From: Burkholderiales bacterium UBA2463
Lineage (GTDB): Bacteria; Pseudomonadota; Gammaproteobacteria; Burkholderiales; Burkholderiaceae_A
DNA length: 64,000 nt
Reading direction: 5' to 3'
NCBI GenBank assembly: GCA_002342295.1
Contig: DDPR01000008.1
Location: 45,994-109,993 of the forward strand
In this document: in pieces, positions 9,700 through 18,154 of the stretch
Position numbering within the stretch: the first letter of the stretch is position 1
How the letters are laid out: every line of letters starts with the position of its first letter
Made by a program: the position numbers and the translations under genes
Notes under the pieces: generated by a model
The model's database searches: none
What the model saw: only the letters and a program-made list of their open reading frames with translations
Told to the model about the DNA's origin: nothing

Positions 9700-10044
9700 C
9701 TATTTGATAGGAAGGTTTTTTCGCGCGTGACCAGGGTGGCCTATGGTTTTCCGTCCGAATCGAAGCCAGATGGTGATCGGCCTCGCTGGGCGCGAAATGG
9801 CAGCATGGCGTTGAGAGGTGGGTTGCGGAATTGCAGTTTGATCAACCCCGCTATCGATCTTGGTCGATCCCCTAAGCGCCACTTCCTCAAAGGCCTCAAT
9901 GTCTTGAACCCGGTACCGAACCTGGTTGCCGAGTTTGAGGAACAGCGGTCCACACGCTTCCGTTCGCCAGCGCTCCAGCGTCGCTTCGCTGATTCGCCAA
10001 CGCTCGGCCAGCTCGGTCTGAGTCATGCATCGTTCGGTCGTCAT
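9700..10044 (-). CDS. Small excisionase/AlpA-like helix-turn-helix DNA-binding protein
   Basis: The protein has 114 residues. The first ~55 form a winged HTH of the MerR/excisionase type: MTQTELAERWRISEATLERW, then LFLKLGNQVRYRVQDIEAFE. The C-terminal half is basic and unremarkable. I chose ATG 10044 because AAAGGA lies 5-6 nt upstream on the minus strand; an in-frame ATG at 10026 is possible. Proteins of this size act as recombination-directionality factors or small regulators on genomic islands. No integrase is visible, so a mobile-element role is inference only. It lies exactly where the accessory region meets the core-like region and is convergent with the exporter gene. Confidence 0.7.
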   Translation of the reverse strand: MTTERCMTQTELAERWRISEATLERWRTEACGPLFLKLGNQVRYRVQDIEAFEEVALRGSTKIDSGVDQTAIPQPTSQRHAAISRPARPITIWLRFGRKTIGHPGHARKNLPIK

Positions 10045-10169
10045 GTGCGTCCTTTCACAGTTTTTTAGGTCTGCTATGAAGGCGCTGTTAGCCGGAAAAG
10101 CCAAGTGGGCTTATGCTCCGGTTAAAAATCTGAACTGAATGGTGCATCGGCGGGGCCACGACCGAGCGC

Positions 10170-10221
10170 CCAAACACCCGAATCTTTCCTCACCAATCCC
10201 CAGCGTTACTCAGGTGTTTGG
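10170..10221. repeat. Perfect 9-bp inverted repeat upstream of the ElyC-like gene
   Basis: CCAAACACC at 10170-10178 is the exact reverse complement of GGTGTTTGG at 10213-10221, separated by 34 nt. It lies in the ~236-nt gap (10045-10280) between the divergent HTH gene and the ElyC-like gene. No T-tract follows, so it is not an obvious terminator. It could be an operator-like dyad or chance. The rest of this gap shows no gene. Confidence 0.4.
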
Positions 10222-10280
10222 AGAGTAAGTTCGAAACCAGTCGCCTCTGCACCACCCCCCGCTCGCCCATTAACACTCCT

Positions 10281-11048
10281 GTGCAGTTCATCCTCTCCAA
10301 AATTCTTGCTGGCGTCACCCAACCCCTGATCTGGGTCATGGTTTGGTGGGCCATTGCTCTGCTCGTCATTCGTCGCAGACACCGTTTGGCTCTCAATATG
10401 CTCTGGGTTGGCCTCGTCTTTCTCGTCCTCTTGGGAATAGAGGCCGTTCCAAACGCGCTCTTGAGGCCGCTCGAGAACCGGTATTCAATTCCCAGCGAAG
10501 AGCTTATTGGTCGTCATGCTGGGGTGATTGTTCTCGGTGGGGCTACGGGGCGCCCAGACATCTATCTCTCAAGAGGGCAGGTGCCCCTCAGTGAAGCCGC
10601 CGAGCGCATGACCCTACCCCTGACTTGGATGCGGGCCCATCCAAAATTCGAACTCATCTTCTCGGGCGGAGAAGGCCGACTCCTCGCCACGGGCACGACC
10701 GAGGCAGAGCTTGCAGGAGCCTTCTACCGCCAACAGGGAGTGGACATGCGCAGAGTTCGGCTTGAGGACAGCTCTCGCAACACCCGAGAAAACGCGCAGC
10801 TCGTGAAGGCGCTCTTAGGCCAGAGATGCGAGAACGAGCGCTGGCTGCTCGTCACCTCCGCCTCGCATATGCCGCGCTCAGTTTCAGAATTCGACGCCGT
10901 GGGGTGCAACACGACCCCCTACCCTGTGGACTTCAAAACCAGTGCAGCGGCAACTTGGGGCGAATACTCCCTCTTGGGCGGACTCACCCGCTGGCAGATC
11001 GCTCTGCATGAGTGGATCGGCATATTGTTTTATCGCAACACACGCTGA
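10281..11048 (+). CDS. ElyC/SanA/YdcF-family (DUF218) membrane protein
   Basis: From GTG 10281 the protein has 255 residues. Two N-terminal membrane helices (FILSKILAGVTQPLIW and the LNMLWVGLVFLVLLGIEA region) are followed by a DUF218 domain. That domain has AGVIVLGGATGRPDIY, a SGGEGR segment, the RLEDSSRNTRENA motif and LLVTSASHMPRS. This family includes ElyC and SanA, envelope proteins linked to peptidoglycan/undecaprenyl-lipid homeostasis in enterobacteria. I chose the GTG because family members begin just before the FILSKIL helix; a TTG at 10218 would add 21 unlikely residues. Neither start has a good SD. The gene appears to stand alone ahead of the metal-efflux operon. Confidence 0.8.
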   Translation: MQFILSKILAGVTQPLIWVMVWWAIALLVIRRRHRLALNMLWVGLVFLVLLGIEAVPNALLRPLENRYSIPSEELIGRHAGVIVLGGATGRPDIYLSRGQVPLSEAAERMTLPLTWMRAHPKFELIFSGGEGRLLATGTTEAELAGAFYRQQGVDMRRVRLEDSSRNTRENAQLVKALLGQRCENERWLLVTSASHMPRSVSEFDAVGCNTTPYPVDFKTSAAATWGEYSLLGGLTRWQIALHEWIGILFYRNTR

Positions 11049-11136
11049 ATTACGGGTGCCCCCAAAGGCCCCAAGACTGCTAACATCTCCCATCGCTTAA
11101 GAGAGCCCTTCACCAAAGCATTCTTTGGGTGCCATC

Positions 11137-12453
11137 ATGGCCCACCCCCACCCCCCCAAGAAAGCCGTAAGGCTTGCGACGCTCTGCGTCGGGCTGCTCT
11201 TGCCCCTCGGGGGGATCGCCGCGCCCTCGCTCACTCTTGCCGAGGTCGTTTCAGCGGCCAAAGACAACCTTGATGTGCAGTTCAGCGCCGCTGCATTGGG
11301 TGCGGCCCAAGGCGATGTGCTGGCCGCTGACCGCGCGCCCCTTCCTCTCTTTTCTCTGAAGGCCAGCCAGATTGACCTTCAAAACGGCATTGGGGCAGGG
11401 AATTTCTTCACCAAAAAGAGGGTCGACAAAGCGGCGGGCCTTGACTTCACCTGGGAGCGGGGCAACAAGAGAGATCTTAGGACTCGCGTGGCCAAGAGCT
11501 CAGCGGGCGCAGCCGAGGCCGACCTCGACGAGACCCGGGTTCAACAGATGATCTCGGCGGCGGCGGCGTATTTCGACCTGGGCGCCGCACAAGACCGCCT
11601 TCTAGAACTCCAAGGAATTGAACAAAGCGCCATGCAGCTCGCGCTCACCGCCAGAAAGCGGGTGCAGGTTGGAGATCTTGCTGAACAAGACGCCATTCGA
11701 ACAGAGATTGAGGCAAGGCGCGCGGCAGCCGAAAGAATAAATGCCCAGCAAGACCTCAGAAGGCTGGCGCTGGTTCTCTCCTCCCTTATCGGAGACCTGG
11801 CCGGCCCAAGACCTTCGGAGATTCGAGCCAAAGCGCCTTGGCGCATGACGCTCTTGACCGAGAACGAGAGCGAGATGGTCTCCTCGAACATTGACTACCT
11901 GCTCAGCCAGCGCTCGGATGTTCGCGCGGCGCAGGCCCGAGTGGATGCGGCGCGAATCAATATTGATGGCGTTGAAGCACTTAAGAAATCCGATGTGGTC
12001 TGGGGCGTATCGATGGATAACTATCCGGGTACCTCGAACCGACTGCTTGAGCTTCGCATGCAGATGCCTCTGCACATTGGACTCATTGGGGACCACTACG
12101 CAGGTGAGGTTGCACGGGCCGTGGCCACGCTCTCTCAGGCGCGAAGCGCCTACGATAAGGCCCGATTCGCGGCGCTGGCCGAGCTCACGCGACTCAATCA
12201 AGATCGCATCAACGCGGGCGCCAAAGCATCCTCGTATGAGCAAGAGATTCTTCCCAGGGCTCAGAGGGTGGCAGACAATGCAGAGTTCGCCTACAAGCGA
12301 GGTGCTCTGTCCTTAAGTGATCTTCTGGAGGCCCGACGTGTGTTGCGACTCACCAAACTGGAGGCGCTCACCGCCCAGTCAGAGTTCGCAAAGGTGAATG
12401 CCGCCTGGATCTTGCGAACCAAACCCGAAAACCTTCTCTCTCAGAAGCCCTAG
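11137..12453 (+). CDS. TolC/CzcC-family outer-membrane efflux protein
   Basis: The protein has 438 residues. A signal peptide (LATLCVGLLLPLGGIAA, cleavage expected near residue 30) is followed by two repeats of the outer-membrane efflux protein fold, rich in Ala, Glu, Arg and long helices (for example LELQGIEQSAMQLALTARKRV). It forms the outer-membrane channel of a tripartite pump with the downstream adaptor and RND transporter. ATG 11137 is preferred over TTG 11125 because it directly precedes the basic n-region of the signal. The adaptor gene begins 5 nt after its stop, so it is the first gene of a czcCBA-type operon. Confidence 0.88.
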   Translation: MAHPHPPKKAVRLATLCVGLLLPLGGIAAPSLTLAEVVSAAKDNLDVQFSAAALGAAQGDVLAADRAPLPLFSLKASQIDLQNGIGAGNFFTKKRVDKAAGLDFTWERGNKRDLRTRVAKSSAGAAEADLDETRVQQMISAAAAYFDLGAAQDRLLELQGIEQSAMQLALTARKRVQVGDLAEQDAIRTEIEARRAAAERINAQQDLRRLALVLSSLIGDLAGPRPSEIRAKAPWRMTLLTENESEMVSSNIDYLLSQRSDVRAAQARVDAARINIDGVEALKKSDVVWGVSMDNYPGTSNRLLELRMQMPLHIGLIGDHYAGEVARAVATLSQARSAYDKARFAALAELTRLNQDRINAGAKASSYEQEILPRAQRVADNAEFAYKRGALSLSDLLEARRVLRLTKLEALTAQSEFAKVNAAWILRTKPENLLSQKP

Positions 12454-12458
12454 GCCTT

Positions 12459-13622
12459 ATGACCATGAAACCTGTCGCGCTCTGCCTGAGCCTCTTAATC
12501 TTCTTGGTCACAGGCTGCTCGGACAAGCCCGCCGCAGACACGCCCCAGGCCCCGAAGATTGAAGGGTCGCGACTTCGATTTGCGGCAAACCATCCGCAGC
12601 TGGCCTCGCTCTCTGCAACCGTGGCCCTCCCTGTTGATGGCATCTCAGTCGATCTTCCGGCAAAACTGATTTGGAACGAGGAGCGCACGCAGCGCATCTA
12701 CCCGGCATTCGCAGGCCGCGTGACCGCCATTCGGGCAGATGTGGGCCAGCAGGTTCGCGTCGGCAGCGCACTCGCGCTGCTCGCCTCTCCGGAGTTTGGT
12801 CAGGCGCAGGCTGATGCAGCGAAGTCCTCTGCCGAGGAGCGGCGGACCCAGCGAAACCTAGAGCGCCAGAGAGAACTCTTCGAGGTGGGCATCGTCTCGA
12901 GAAAAGATCTTGAGCAGGCCGAGAGCGAGGCCGCTCAGTCTCGCGCCGAGGCAGCCCGTGCAGCTGGAAAGATCAATCTCTACGGCAGTTCAGGCGCGGT
13001 GAATCAGCAACTCGCCATCTCTTCAACCATCTCGGGCATGGTGGTGGAGCGCAACCTTAACCCTGGCCAGGAGCTGCGGCCTGATCAGTCTGGGCCCGGT
13101 ATGCCGCCCGCGTTCGTGGTGAGCGACCCCAGCACCCTCTGGGTGCAGATTGATGCGCGGGAGTCCGAGGCCGATGCACTTGCCATTGGCACCCCCTTCC
13201 AGCTTCTCGTGCCGTCCCTGCCCAAGGCGCTTGATATCACCGGCAAGGTGGTTGCTGTGTCTGACTTTATCGATCCGACGACTCGCAGCATCAAGGTTCG
13301 AGGTCTGGTAAAGAATCCTGACAAGATTCTCAAGGCCGAAATGTTGGCCTCTGCGCGCATTGAGCGCCAGATGGAGGGGGGCACCCTCATTCCCGCCTCG
13401 GCCATTTTCCAGAAGGATGGCAAACACTTTGCCTTCGTCCAGACCGACGCCCAATCCTTTGAGCGCCGCGAAATCGAACTCTCCTACGAGGGGCCCAAGC
13501 AGATTGTGGTCTCGGCGGGTGTAGCGGTGGGCGAAAAGGTGGTCGTCGAAAACGTACTCTTACTGGCTCGCCTCTTTCAGCTCTCGACTGAGGCGCAGAA
13601 GGTCGCAGCAGACAAGAAATGA
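12459..13622 (+). CDS. CzcB-like RND periplasmic adaptor lipoprotein
   Basis: The protein has 387 residues. The N-terminus carries a lipoprotein signal with lipobox LVTGC near residue 22. The membrane-fusion fold follows: a biotinyl/lipoyl-like half (IYPAFAGRVTAIRADVGQQVRVG), an alpha-hairpin with heptad-like Glu/Ala/Arg content (residues ~120-170), the second lipoyl half (AISSTISGMVVERNLNPGQEL), and a beta-barrel. It links the inner-membrane pump to the outer-membrane channel. Its stop overlaps the ATG of the RND gene by 4 nt, indicating coupled translation. No His-rich metal-binding N-terminal segment is seen, so the metal cannot be named. Confidence 0.9.
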   Translation: MTMKPVALCLSLLIFLVTGCSDKPAADTPQAPKIEGSRLRFAANHPQLASLSATVALPVDGISVDLPAKLIWNEERTQRIYPAFAGRVTAIRADVGQQVRVGSALALLASPEFGQAQADAAKSSAEERRTQRNLERQRELFEVGIVSRKDLEQAESEAAQSRAEAARAAGKINLYGSSGAVNQQLAISSTISGMVVERNLNPGQELRPDQSGPGMPPAFVVSDPSTLWVQIDARESEADALAIGTPFQLLVPSLPKALDITGKVVAVSDFIDPTTRSIKVRGLVKNPDKILKAEMLASARIERQMEGGTLIPASAIFQKDGKHFAFVQTDAQSFERREIELSYEGPKQIVVSAGVAVGEKVVVENVLLLARLFQLSTEAQKVAADKK

Positions 13623-16600
13623 GGGGGCTCATTCGACTGGCCGTCCAGCAGCCCCTCATGGTGCTGCTTGCGACAGGCTTTTTCTCCATCGCGGGCGTTC
13701 TCGCGTTTCAGAGCCTCTCAGTAGAGGCCTTCCCCGATGTTACGGACACTCAGGTGACCGTTATCTCGCTCTACCCCGGTCGGGCCGCAGAGGAGGTGGA
13801 GAAACAGGTGACGCTCCCCATCGAGACGGCCCTCTCCGGCCTGCCGAATGCGATTCGTGTTTTCTCGCACACCCAGTTCGGGTTGAGCTTCACAGTGGTC
13901 ACTTACGATGAGGGTGCTCAGGTTCAACTTGCTCGACAGCTTGTGTCGGAGCGCCTCCTGAGTGTTGACCTACCCCCGGGGGTTCAGGCCGAGATTGCGC
14001 CGAATGCCACCCCGGTCGGAGAGATTCTTCGTTATCGGTTGCGTGGCGACGGATACTCCACCACGCAGTTACGAACCCTTCAAGACTGGGTCGTTGAACG
14101 CAAACTCAGGCAGGTCGCAGGCGTCGCCGACGTCGTGGCCCTTGGCGGCTTCATCAAACAGTACGAAGTGCAGCCTGATGTTGATCGACTTCGCGCGGCC
14201 AAGCTCACGTTTCAGAACCTGCTTGATGCTCTAGGACGTGGAAACTCAAACGCGGGGGGAAGCTACATTTCGCAAGGAAGTCAGCAGTTCGCGATTCGTG
14301 GCATTGGTCTGCTTCAGTCTGCGGACGATATTGGCCAGATTATGGTGACTGCGCGAAATGGCACCCCCATCCTTGTTCGCGACGTAGCGCAGGTAAAAAT
14401 AGGCGCTGTTCCGAGGCTAGGCGTTGTAGGCCAAGACCTTGATGACGACATCATCACGGGCATTGTGATTATGCGAAAGGGCGAAAACCCGAGCGTGGTC
14501 CTCGCTAATGTGAAAGCAAAGATTACGGAGGTCAACGCCCTCCTCCCAAAAGGCGTGGAGGTGGTTCCCTTCTATGACCGTTCGTGGCTCATGGGAAAGA
14601 CACTCTCAACGGTCTTCAAGAATTTGGTTGAAGGTGCGCTTCTCGTATCGATTGTCTTGTTCTTGTTTCTCTCAAACCTCAGGGCAAGCCTTGTTGTTGT
14701 GGTCATCATCCCCTTGGCACTTCTGGCCACCTTTCTTGGACTCAAGGTCATGGGCGTTCCAGCCAATCTATTGAGCCTGGGGGCCATGGACTTCGGAATC
14801 ATTGTGGATGGCGCGGTGATCATGGTTGAAAACATCATGCATCGGCTGGCGGCCAAGGGCGAGAGAATCAGCAACGACGAACACCGAGACACCATCGTAG
14901 ACGCCGCAGGAGAGGTGGCGCGGCCCACACTTTTTTCCATGCTCATCATCATTGCGGCGCACATTCCTATCTTTGCCCTGCAAAGACACGAGGGGCGAAT
15001 TTTTCAGCCCATGGCGCTCTCGGTTACCTGCGCGCTCATTGGGGCCCTGATTTTCTCTTTGACTCTGGTCCCGCTGCTCTCTCACTGGACGCTCAAGCGC
15101 GGCCTTCCTCATGAAGACAACCGGCTTATGAAGCGGGCCAAAGAACTTTACGTCCCCGCGCTTGCTTGGGCCCTCACGTCACGTCGAGCGGTGATGCGAA
15201 TCGCCATTGGTGTGCTCGTAGCGACCGTACTCGTTGCCTCGCGCCTGGGCTCTGAATTTCTGCCGGCGCTCAATGAGGGGACCATCTGGGTGAACCTTCG
15301 TCTGCCCTCAAGCATCAGTAACGAGGAGGCAACAAAAGTTCTCAGGCAGGCACGGCAGGCCCTTCTCGGGATCCCCGAAGTGCTTACAACCGTGAGCAAG
15401 GCAGGGCAGCCAGAGGACGGGACAGACCCTAAGACAATCAGCATGGCGGAAGTCTTCGTGGATCTTAAGCCCCCCGAGCAATGGCGCCCGGGGCTCACCA
15501 AGGAAAAGCTCATTGATGAAATGGACGACGCGGTGAGCGCCATTCCAGGCATGTTGCCGACCTTTTCACAGCCCATACGAGACAACGTTCTGGAGTCGAT
15601 CTCGCAGATCGATGGTCAGATTGTGATCAAGGTTGCAGGTGACGATTTAGTAGAGCTCAAAAAAGCCACCGAGCAGATTGAGAGGGAGATTAAGCAGGTC
15701 GCCGGGGTCTATCGCGCCGAAATTGACCGCGCAGGCGAACTGCCCCAGGTGCTCATCAATATCGACCGAGACCGCGCCGCTCGCCTTGGGCTTAATGTTC
15801 AAGATATTCAGGACGTAATTGAAGCCGCGCTGGGCGGAAAGCCCGCCACTACACTCTGGGAGGGTGAACGCAAGTTTGCGGTGGTTGTGAGGTTGTCTGA
15901 GTCAAAACGCAGCATTGGCGCCCTCGGAGACACATTGATCCCCCGACCGGACGGCGGGTACGCGACGCTAGGCAGCGTGGCCTCGATACGAGAAACCAGC
16001 GGGGCCATGAACATTGCTCGGGAGGCAGGACGCCGAACAATGGCGATTGGTATCTTTATTAAAGATCGCGACATGGGCTCGGTGGTCGCTGATATGAAGG
16101 CACGTGTTGAACGAAATGTACAAATCCCCTCGGGCTATGAAGTGAGATGGTCTGGCGAATTTGAAAACCAGGAGCGAGCCATGAAGCGGCTCTCGGTGGT
16201 CGTTCCAATCTCTCTGCTCCTCATCTTCATTCTGCTGTACAACGCATTTCGTTCACTTAAGACGGCAGCACTCATTTTGTTTAACGTGCCCCTCGCCCTG
16301 CTCGGTGGATTTCTCGCCCTCTGGTTTCTCGATATCCCGCTCTCTGTCTCTGCTGCCATTGGTTTCATCGCCTTAAGCGGCCAGGCGGTGCTCAACGGGG
16401 TGGTCATGCTGTCGGTCTTTCAGTCCCTTCAGGCCGAGGGGATGGATGTTATTACTGCAGTTCGAGAGGGCTCCATTCAGCGCCTTCGAACCGTGCTCAT
16501 GACCGCGCTTCTGGCCGCCCTGGGACTCCTGCCCATGGCCCTTAGTCACGACATTGGATCTGAGACTCAGAGGCCCTTAGCTGTGGTGGTGATTGGAGGG

Positions 16601-16699
16601 CTCTTTACGGCGACCCTGCTCACGCTGGTGGTGCTTCCGGCCCTGTATGTGGCCTGGTTTAAACGCCCCACTCCGCAAGAGGCGGCCCTCACCCATTAG
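13619..16699 (+). CDS. Heavy-metal efflux RND transporter, CzcA-type
   Basis: This 1026-residue inner-membrane pump has the RND layout: TM1 (MVLLATGFFSIAGVLAF), a first periplasmic loop, TM2-6, TM7, a second loop, and TM8-12 (GFIALSGQAVLNGVVML). The TM4 motif DFGIIVDGAVIMVEN, with Asp near residue 391, matches the proton-relay Asp/Asp/Glu pattern of CzcA-type HME pumps rather than the CusA pattern. These use the proton gradient to expel divalent metals such as Zn, Co, Ni or Cd from the periplasm. It closes the three-gene efflux operon with the CzcC- and CzcB-like genes. No metal-responsive regulator is present nearby. Confidence 0.93.
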   Translation: MRGLIRLAVQQPLMVLLATGFFSIAGVLAFQSLSVEAFPDVTDTQVTVISLYPGRAAEEVEKQVTLPIETALSGLPNAIRVFSHTQFGLSFTVVTYDEGAQVQLARQLVSERLLSVDLPPGVQAEIAPNATPVGEILRYRLRGDGYSTTQLRTLQDWVVERKLRQVAGVADVVALGGFIKQYEVQPDVDRLRAAKLTFQNLLDALGRGNSNAGGSYISQGSQQFAIRGIGLLQSADDIGQIMVTARNGTPILVRDVAQVKIGAVPRLGVVGQDLDDDIITGIVIMRKGENPSVVLANVKAKITEVNALLPKGVEVVPFYDRSWLMGKTLSTVFKNLVEGALLVSIVLFLFLSNLRASLVVVVIIPLALLATFLGLKVMGVPANLLSLGAMDFGIIVDGAVIMVENIMHRLAAKGERISNDEHRDTIVDAAGEVARPTLFSMLIIIAAHIPIFALQRHEGRIFQPMALSVTCALIGALIFSLTLVPLLSHWTLKRGLPHEDNRLMKRAKELYVPALAWALTSRRAVMRIAIGVLVATVLVASRLGSEFLPALNEGTIWVNLRLPSSISNEEATKVLRQARQALLGIPEVLTTVSKAGQPEDGTDPKTISMAEVFVDLKPPEQWRPGLTKEKLIDEMDDAVSAIPGMLPTFSQPIRDNVLESISQIDGQIVIKVAGDDLVELKKATEQIEREIKQVAGVYRAEIDRAGELPQVLINIDRDRAARLGLNVQDIQDVIEAALGGKPATTLWEGERKFAVVVRLSESKRSIGALGDTLIPRPDGGYATLGSVASIRETSGAMNIAREAGRRTMAIGIFIKDRDMGSVVADMKARVERNVQIPSGYEVRWSGEFENQERAMKRLSVVVPISLLLIFILLYNAFRSLKTAALILFNVPLALLGGFLALWFLDIPLSVSAAIGFIALSGQAVLNGVVMLSVFQSLQAEGMDVITAVREGSIQRLRTVLMTALLAALGLLPMALSHDIGSETQRPLAVVVIGGLFTATLLTLVVLPALYVAWFKRPTPQEAALTH

Positions 16700-16748
16700 T
16701 CGGACGAAAGATATACTTCTTCGCAGTTTCCTCGGAGGTGGAATCGTC

Positions 16749-17201
16749 ATGGCGGTCTGGAGCCTTGCCAAGCGCTCAGCAGTCTTCTCTTTACTCATCG
16801 GGCCTCTCCTTGCAGGCTGTGCGAGCCATTCCACGACAGCCGCCCTCCAACTCGACACCAAGAACCCCAAGTACGCCACCCCTGAATGCCAGGCTCAGCT
16901 AGACGCCACAGGAATTCATGACGGCATCCGGAGCGGGCGCACCATTGGCGGGGCCGGGCTCGTCATTCTCTCGGGTGGCCTGCTCGCTATCCCAGTTCTT
17001 GCAGCCAATGTGGGCCTTGATGCCTACGACCATCGGGATGCCAACCTGATTGCCCGCTACTGCGGTGGTCAAGAAAAGTCCGCCGAGCAGATTGCCTCAG
17101 AGGTCGGAACGAGCGCTGCATTGGGGATTGCCACAGGCCAACTCGGCGTTGGCGCAAGCTCTGCGGCAGGCGCCACACTCCGGTCAACAACCAACAAGTA
17201 A
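16749..17201 (+). CDS. Small hypothetical lipoprotein
   Basis: The protein has 150 residues. A lipoprotein signal (FSLLIGPLLAGC, lipobox LAGC near residue 24) is followed by a Gly/Ala-rich hydrophobic stretch (GGAGLVILSGGLLAIPVLAA), possibly a glycine-zipper membrane insertion. The tail is Ser/Ala/Gly-rich. I chose ATG 16749 because GGAGG lies about 11 nt upstream and the signal begins there; readings that start inside czcA are excluded. I do not recognise a family. It sits between the efflux operon and panE (8 nt from panE), so it may belong to either transcript. Confidence 0.65.
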   Translation: MAVWSLAKRSAVFSLLIGPLLAGCASHSTTAALQLDTKNPKYATPECQAQLDATGIHDGIRSGRTIGGAGLVILSGGLLAIPVLAANVGLDAYDHRDANLIARYCGGQEKSAEQIASEVGTSAALGIATGQLGVGASSAAGATLRSTTNK

Positions 17202-17209
17202 GGATCAAG

Positions 17210-18154
17210 ATGAACATACTCATCCTCGGAGCGGGAGGGGTCGGGGGCTATTTTGGTGCCCGCCTCATTGAGATTGGCGCGGATGTTCACTTTCTCGTTC
17301 GGCCGCAACGGGCCGAGCGCCTGCGGTCGGAGGGGCTTCAGATCTTGAGTCCGCACGGAGACCTTCGTGTTGATGCAAAGGTTGTGACCGAAGAAGGGCT
17401 CCAGAAAAACGGGCCGCCCTGCGAGTTTGACCTGGCCCTGCTCTCGCCCAAGGCCTTCGACCTCGAAGGCGCTCTAAAAACGCTTCGTCCGGCCATCGGG
17501 GCCCGCACCTGCCTTTTGCCCCTTTTAAATGGGGTGGCCCATATGAGTCGACTGGATGAACTCTTTGGTAGAGACCGCGTGCTCGGCGGCGTGGCTCACA
17601 TCGCGGCAACGCTTACGCCCGAGGGTGCGGTAAAACAACTCACGCCCATGCACATCCTCACCGAAGGTGCACGCAGCCCTGCCCACGAAGGCCTGGCCCA
17701 CAGCTTCTTCACCCTCTGTCAGAGGGCGCAATTCACAAGCGTCTACGCAGAGAACATTGAACAGGCGCTCTGGGATAAGTGGACCTTTCTGGCAACGCTA
17801 GCTGGAAGCACCACACTCTGCCGAGCAGGGGTGGGGAGCATTACGGCAAGTGCTGAGGGTGCAGCCTTCATGCGTCGCATGTATGACGAGTGCCTTGAAG
17901 TTGCCAAACGATCGAATCAATCGGTCTCGGATGCGGCCCAAGAGAAGGCGCTCGCCATCTTGATGGAGCCAGGATCTGGATTCACGGCCTCGATGCTTCG
18001 CGACCTGCTGTCGGGAGGTCGAACCGAGCATGAACACATTCTTGGCGACATGGTGCATCGCGCCCACGATCTGGGCATTGACGCTCCCCTCATGGGTGCA
18101 GCCTATGTGCACATGCTCGCCGAGTCGGCCAGTCTAAAATCCAAGGGTGCATGA
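17210..18154 (+). CDS. panE: 2-dehydropantoate 2-reductase (ketopantoate reductase)
   Basis: The protein has 314 residues. An N-terminal NADP-binding Rossmann motif, LILGAGGVGGYFGARL, is followed by the all-helical ApbA_C domain carrying DKWTFLATLAGSTTL with the catalytic Lys, and a conserved SM segment near SGFTASMLRDL. It reduces ketopantoate to pantoate in pantothenate/CoA synthesis. An AAGGA lies upstream of the ATG. The 3' end overlaps bioA by 8 nt, placing it at the head of the biotin operon. Ketopantoate-reductase paralogues of unknown substrate exist, so the pathway assignment is likely but not certain. Confidence 0.85.
   Translation: MNILILGAGGVGGYFGARLIEIGADVHFLVRPQRAERLRSEGLQILSPHGDLRVDAKVVTEEGLQKNGPPCEFDLALLSPKAFDLEGALKTLRPAIGARTCLLPLLNGVAHMSRLDELFGRDRVLGGVAHIAATLTPEGAVKQLTPMHILTEGARSPAHEGLAHSFFTLCQRAQFTSVYAENIEQALWDKWTFLATLAGSTTLCRAGVGSITASAEGAAFMRRMYDECLEVAKRSNQSVSDAAQEKALAILMEPGSGFTASMLRDLLSGGRTEHEHILGDMVHRAHDLGIDAPLMGAAYVHMLAESASLKSKGA

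Noticed and set aside
9700..10044. Part of a prophage or transposon
   Set aside because: Only a single small HTH gene is present. No integrase, transposase, terminal inverted repeats or phage structural genes are seen.
10094..10113. Terminator-like hairpin (AAGCC-CACTT-GGCTT then TT on the minus strand)
   Set aside because: The stem is only 5 bp, the T-run is very short, and no minus-strand gene ends just upstream of it.
13619..16699. CusA-type copper/silver pump
   Set aside because: The TM4 motif has the DFG...DGAV...EN pattern of CzcA-type divalent-metal pumps, and no cusF-like gene or Met-rich segments are seen.
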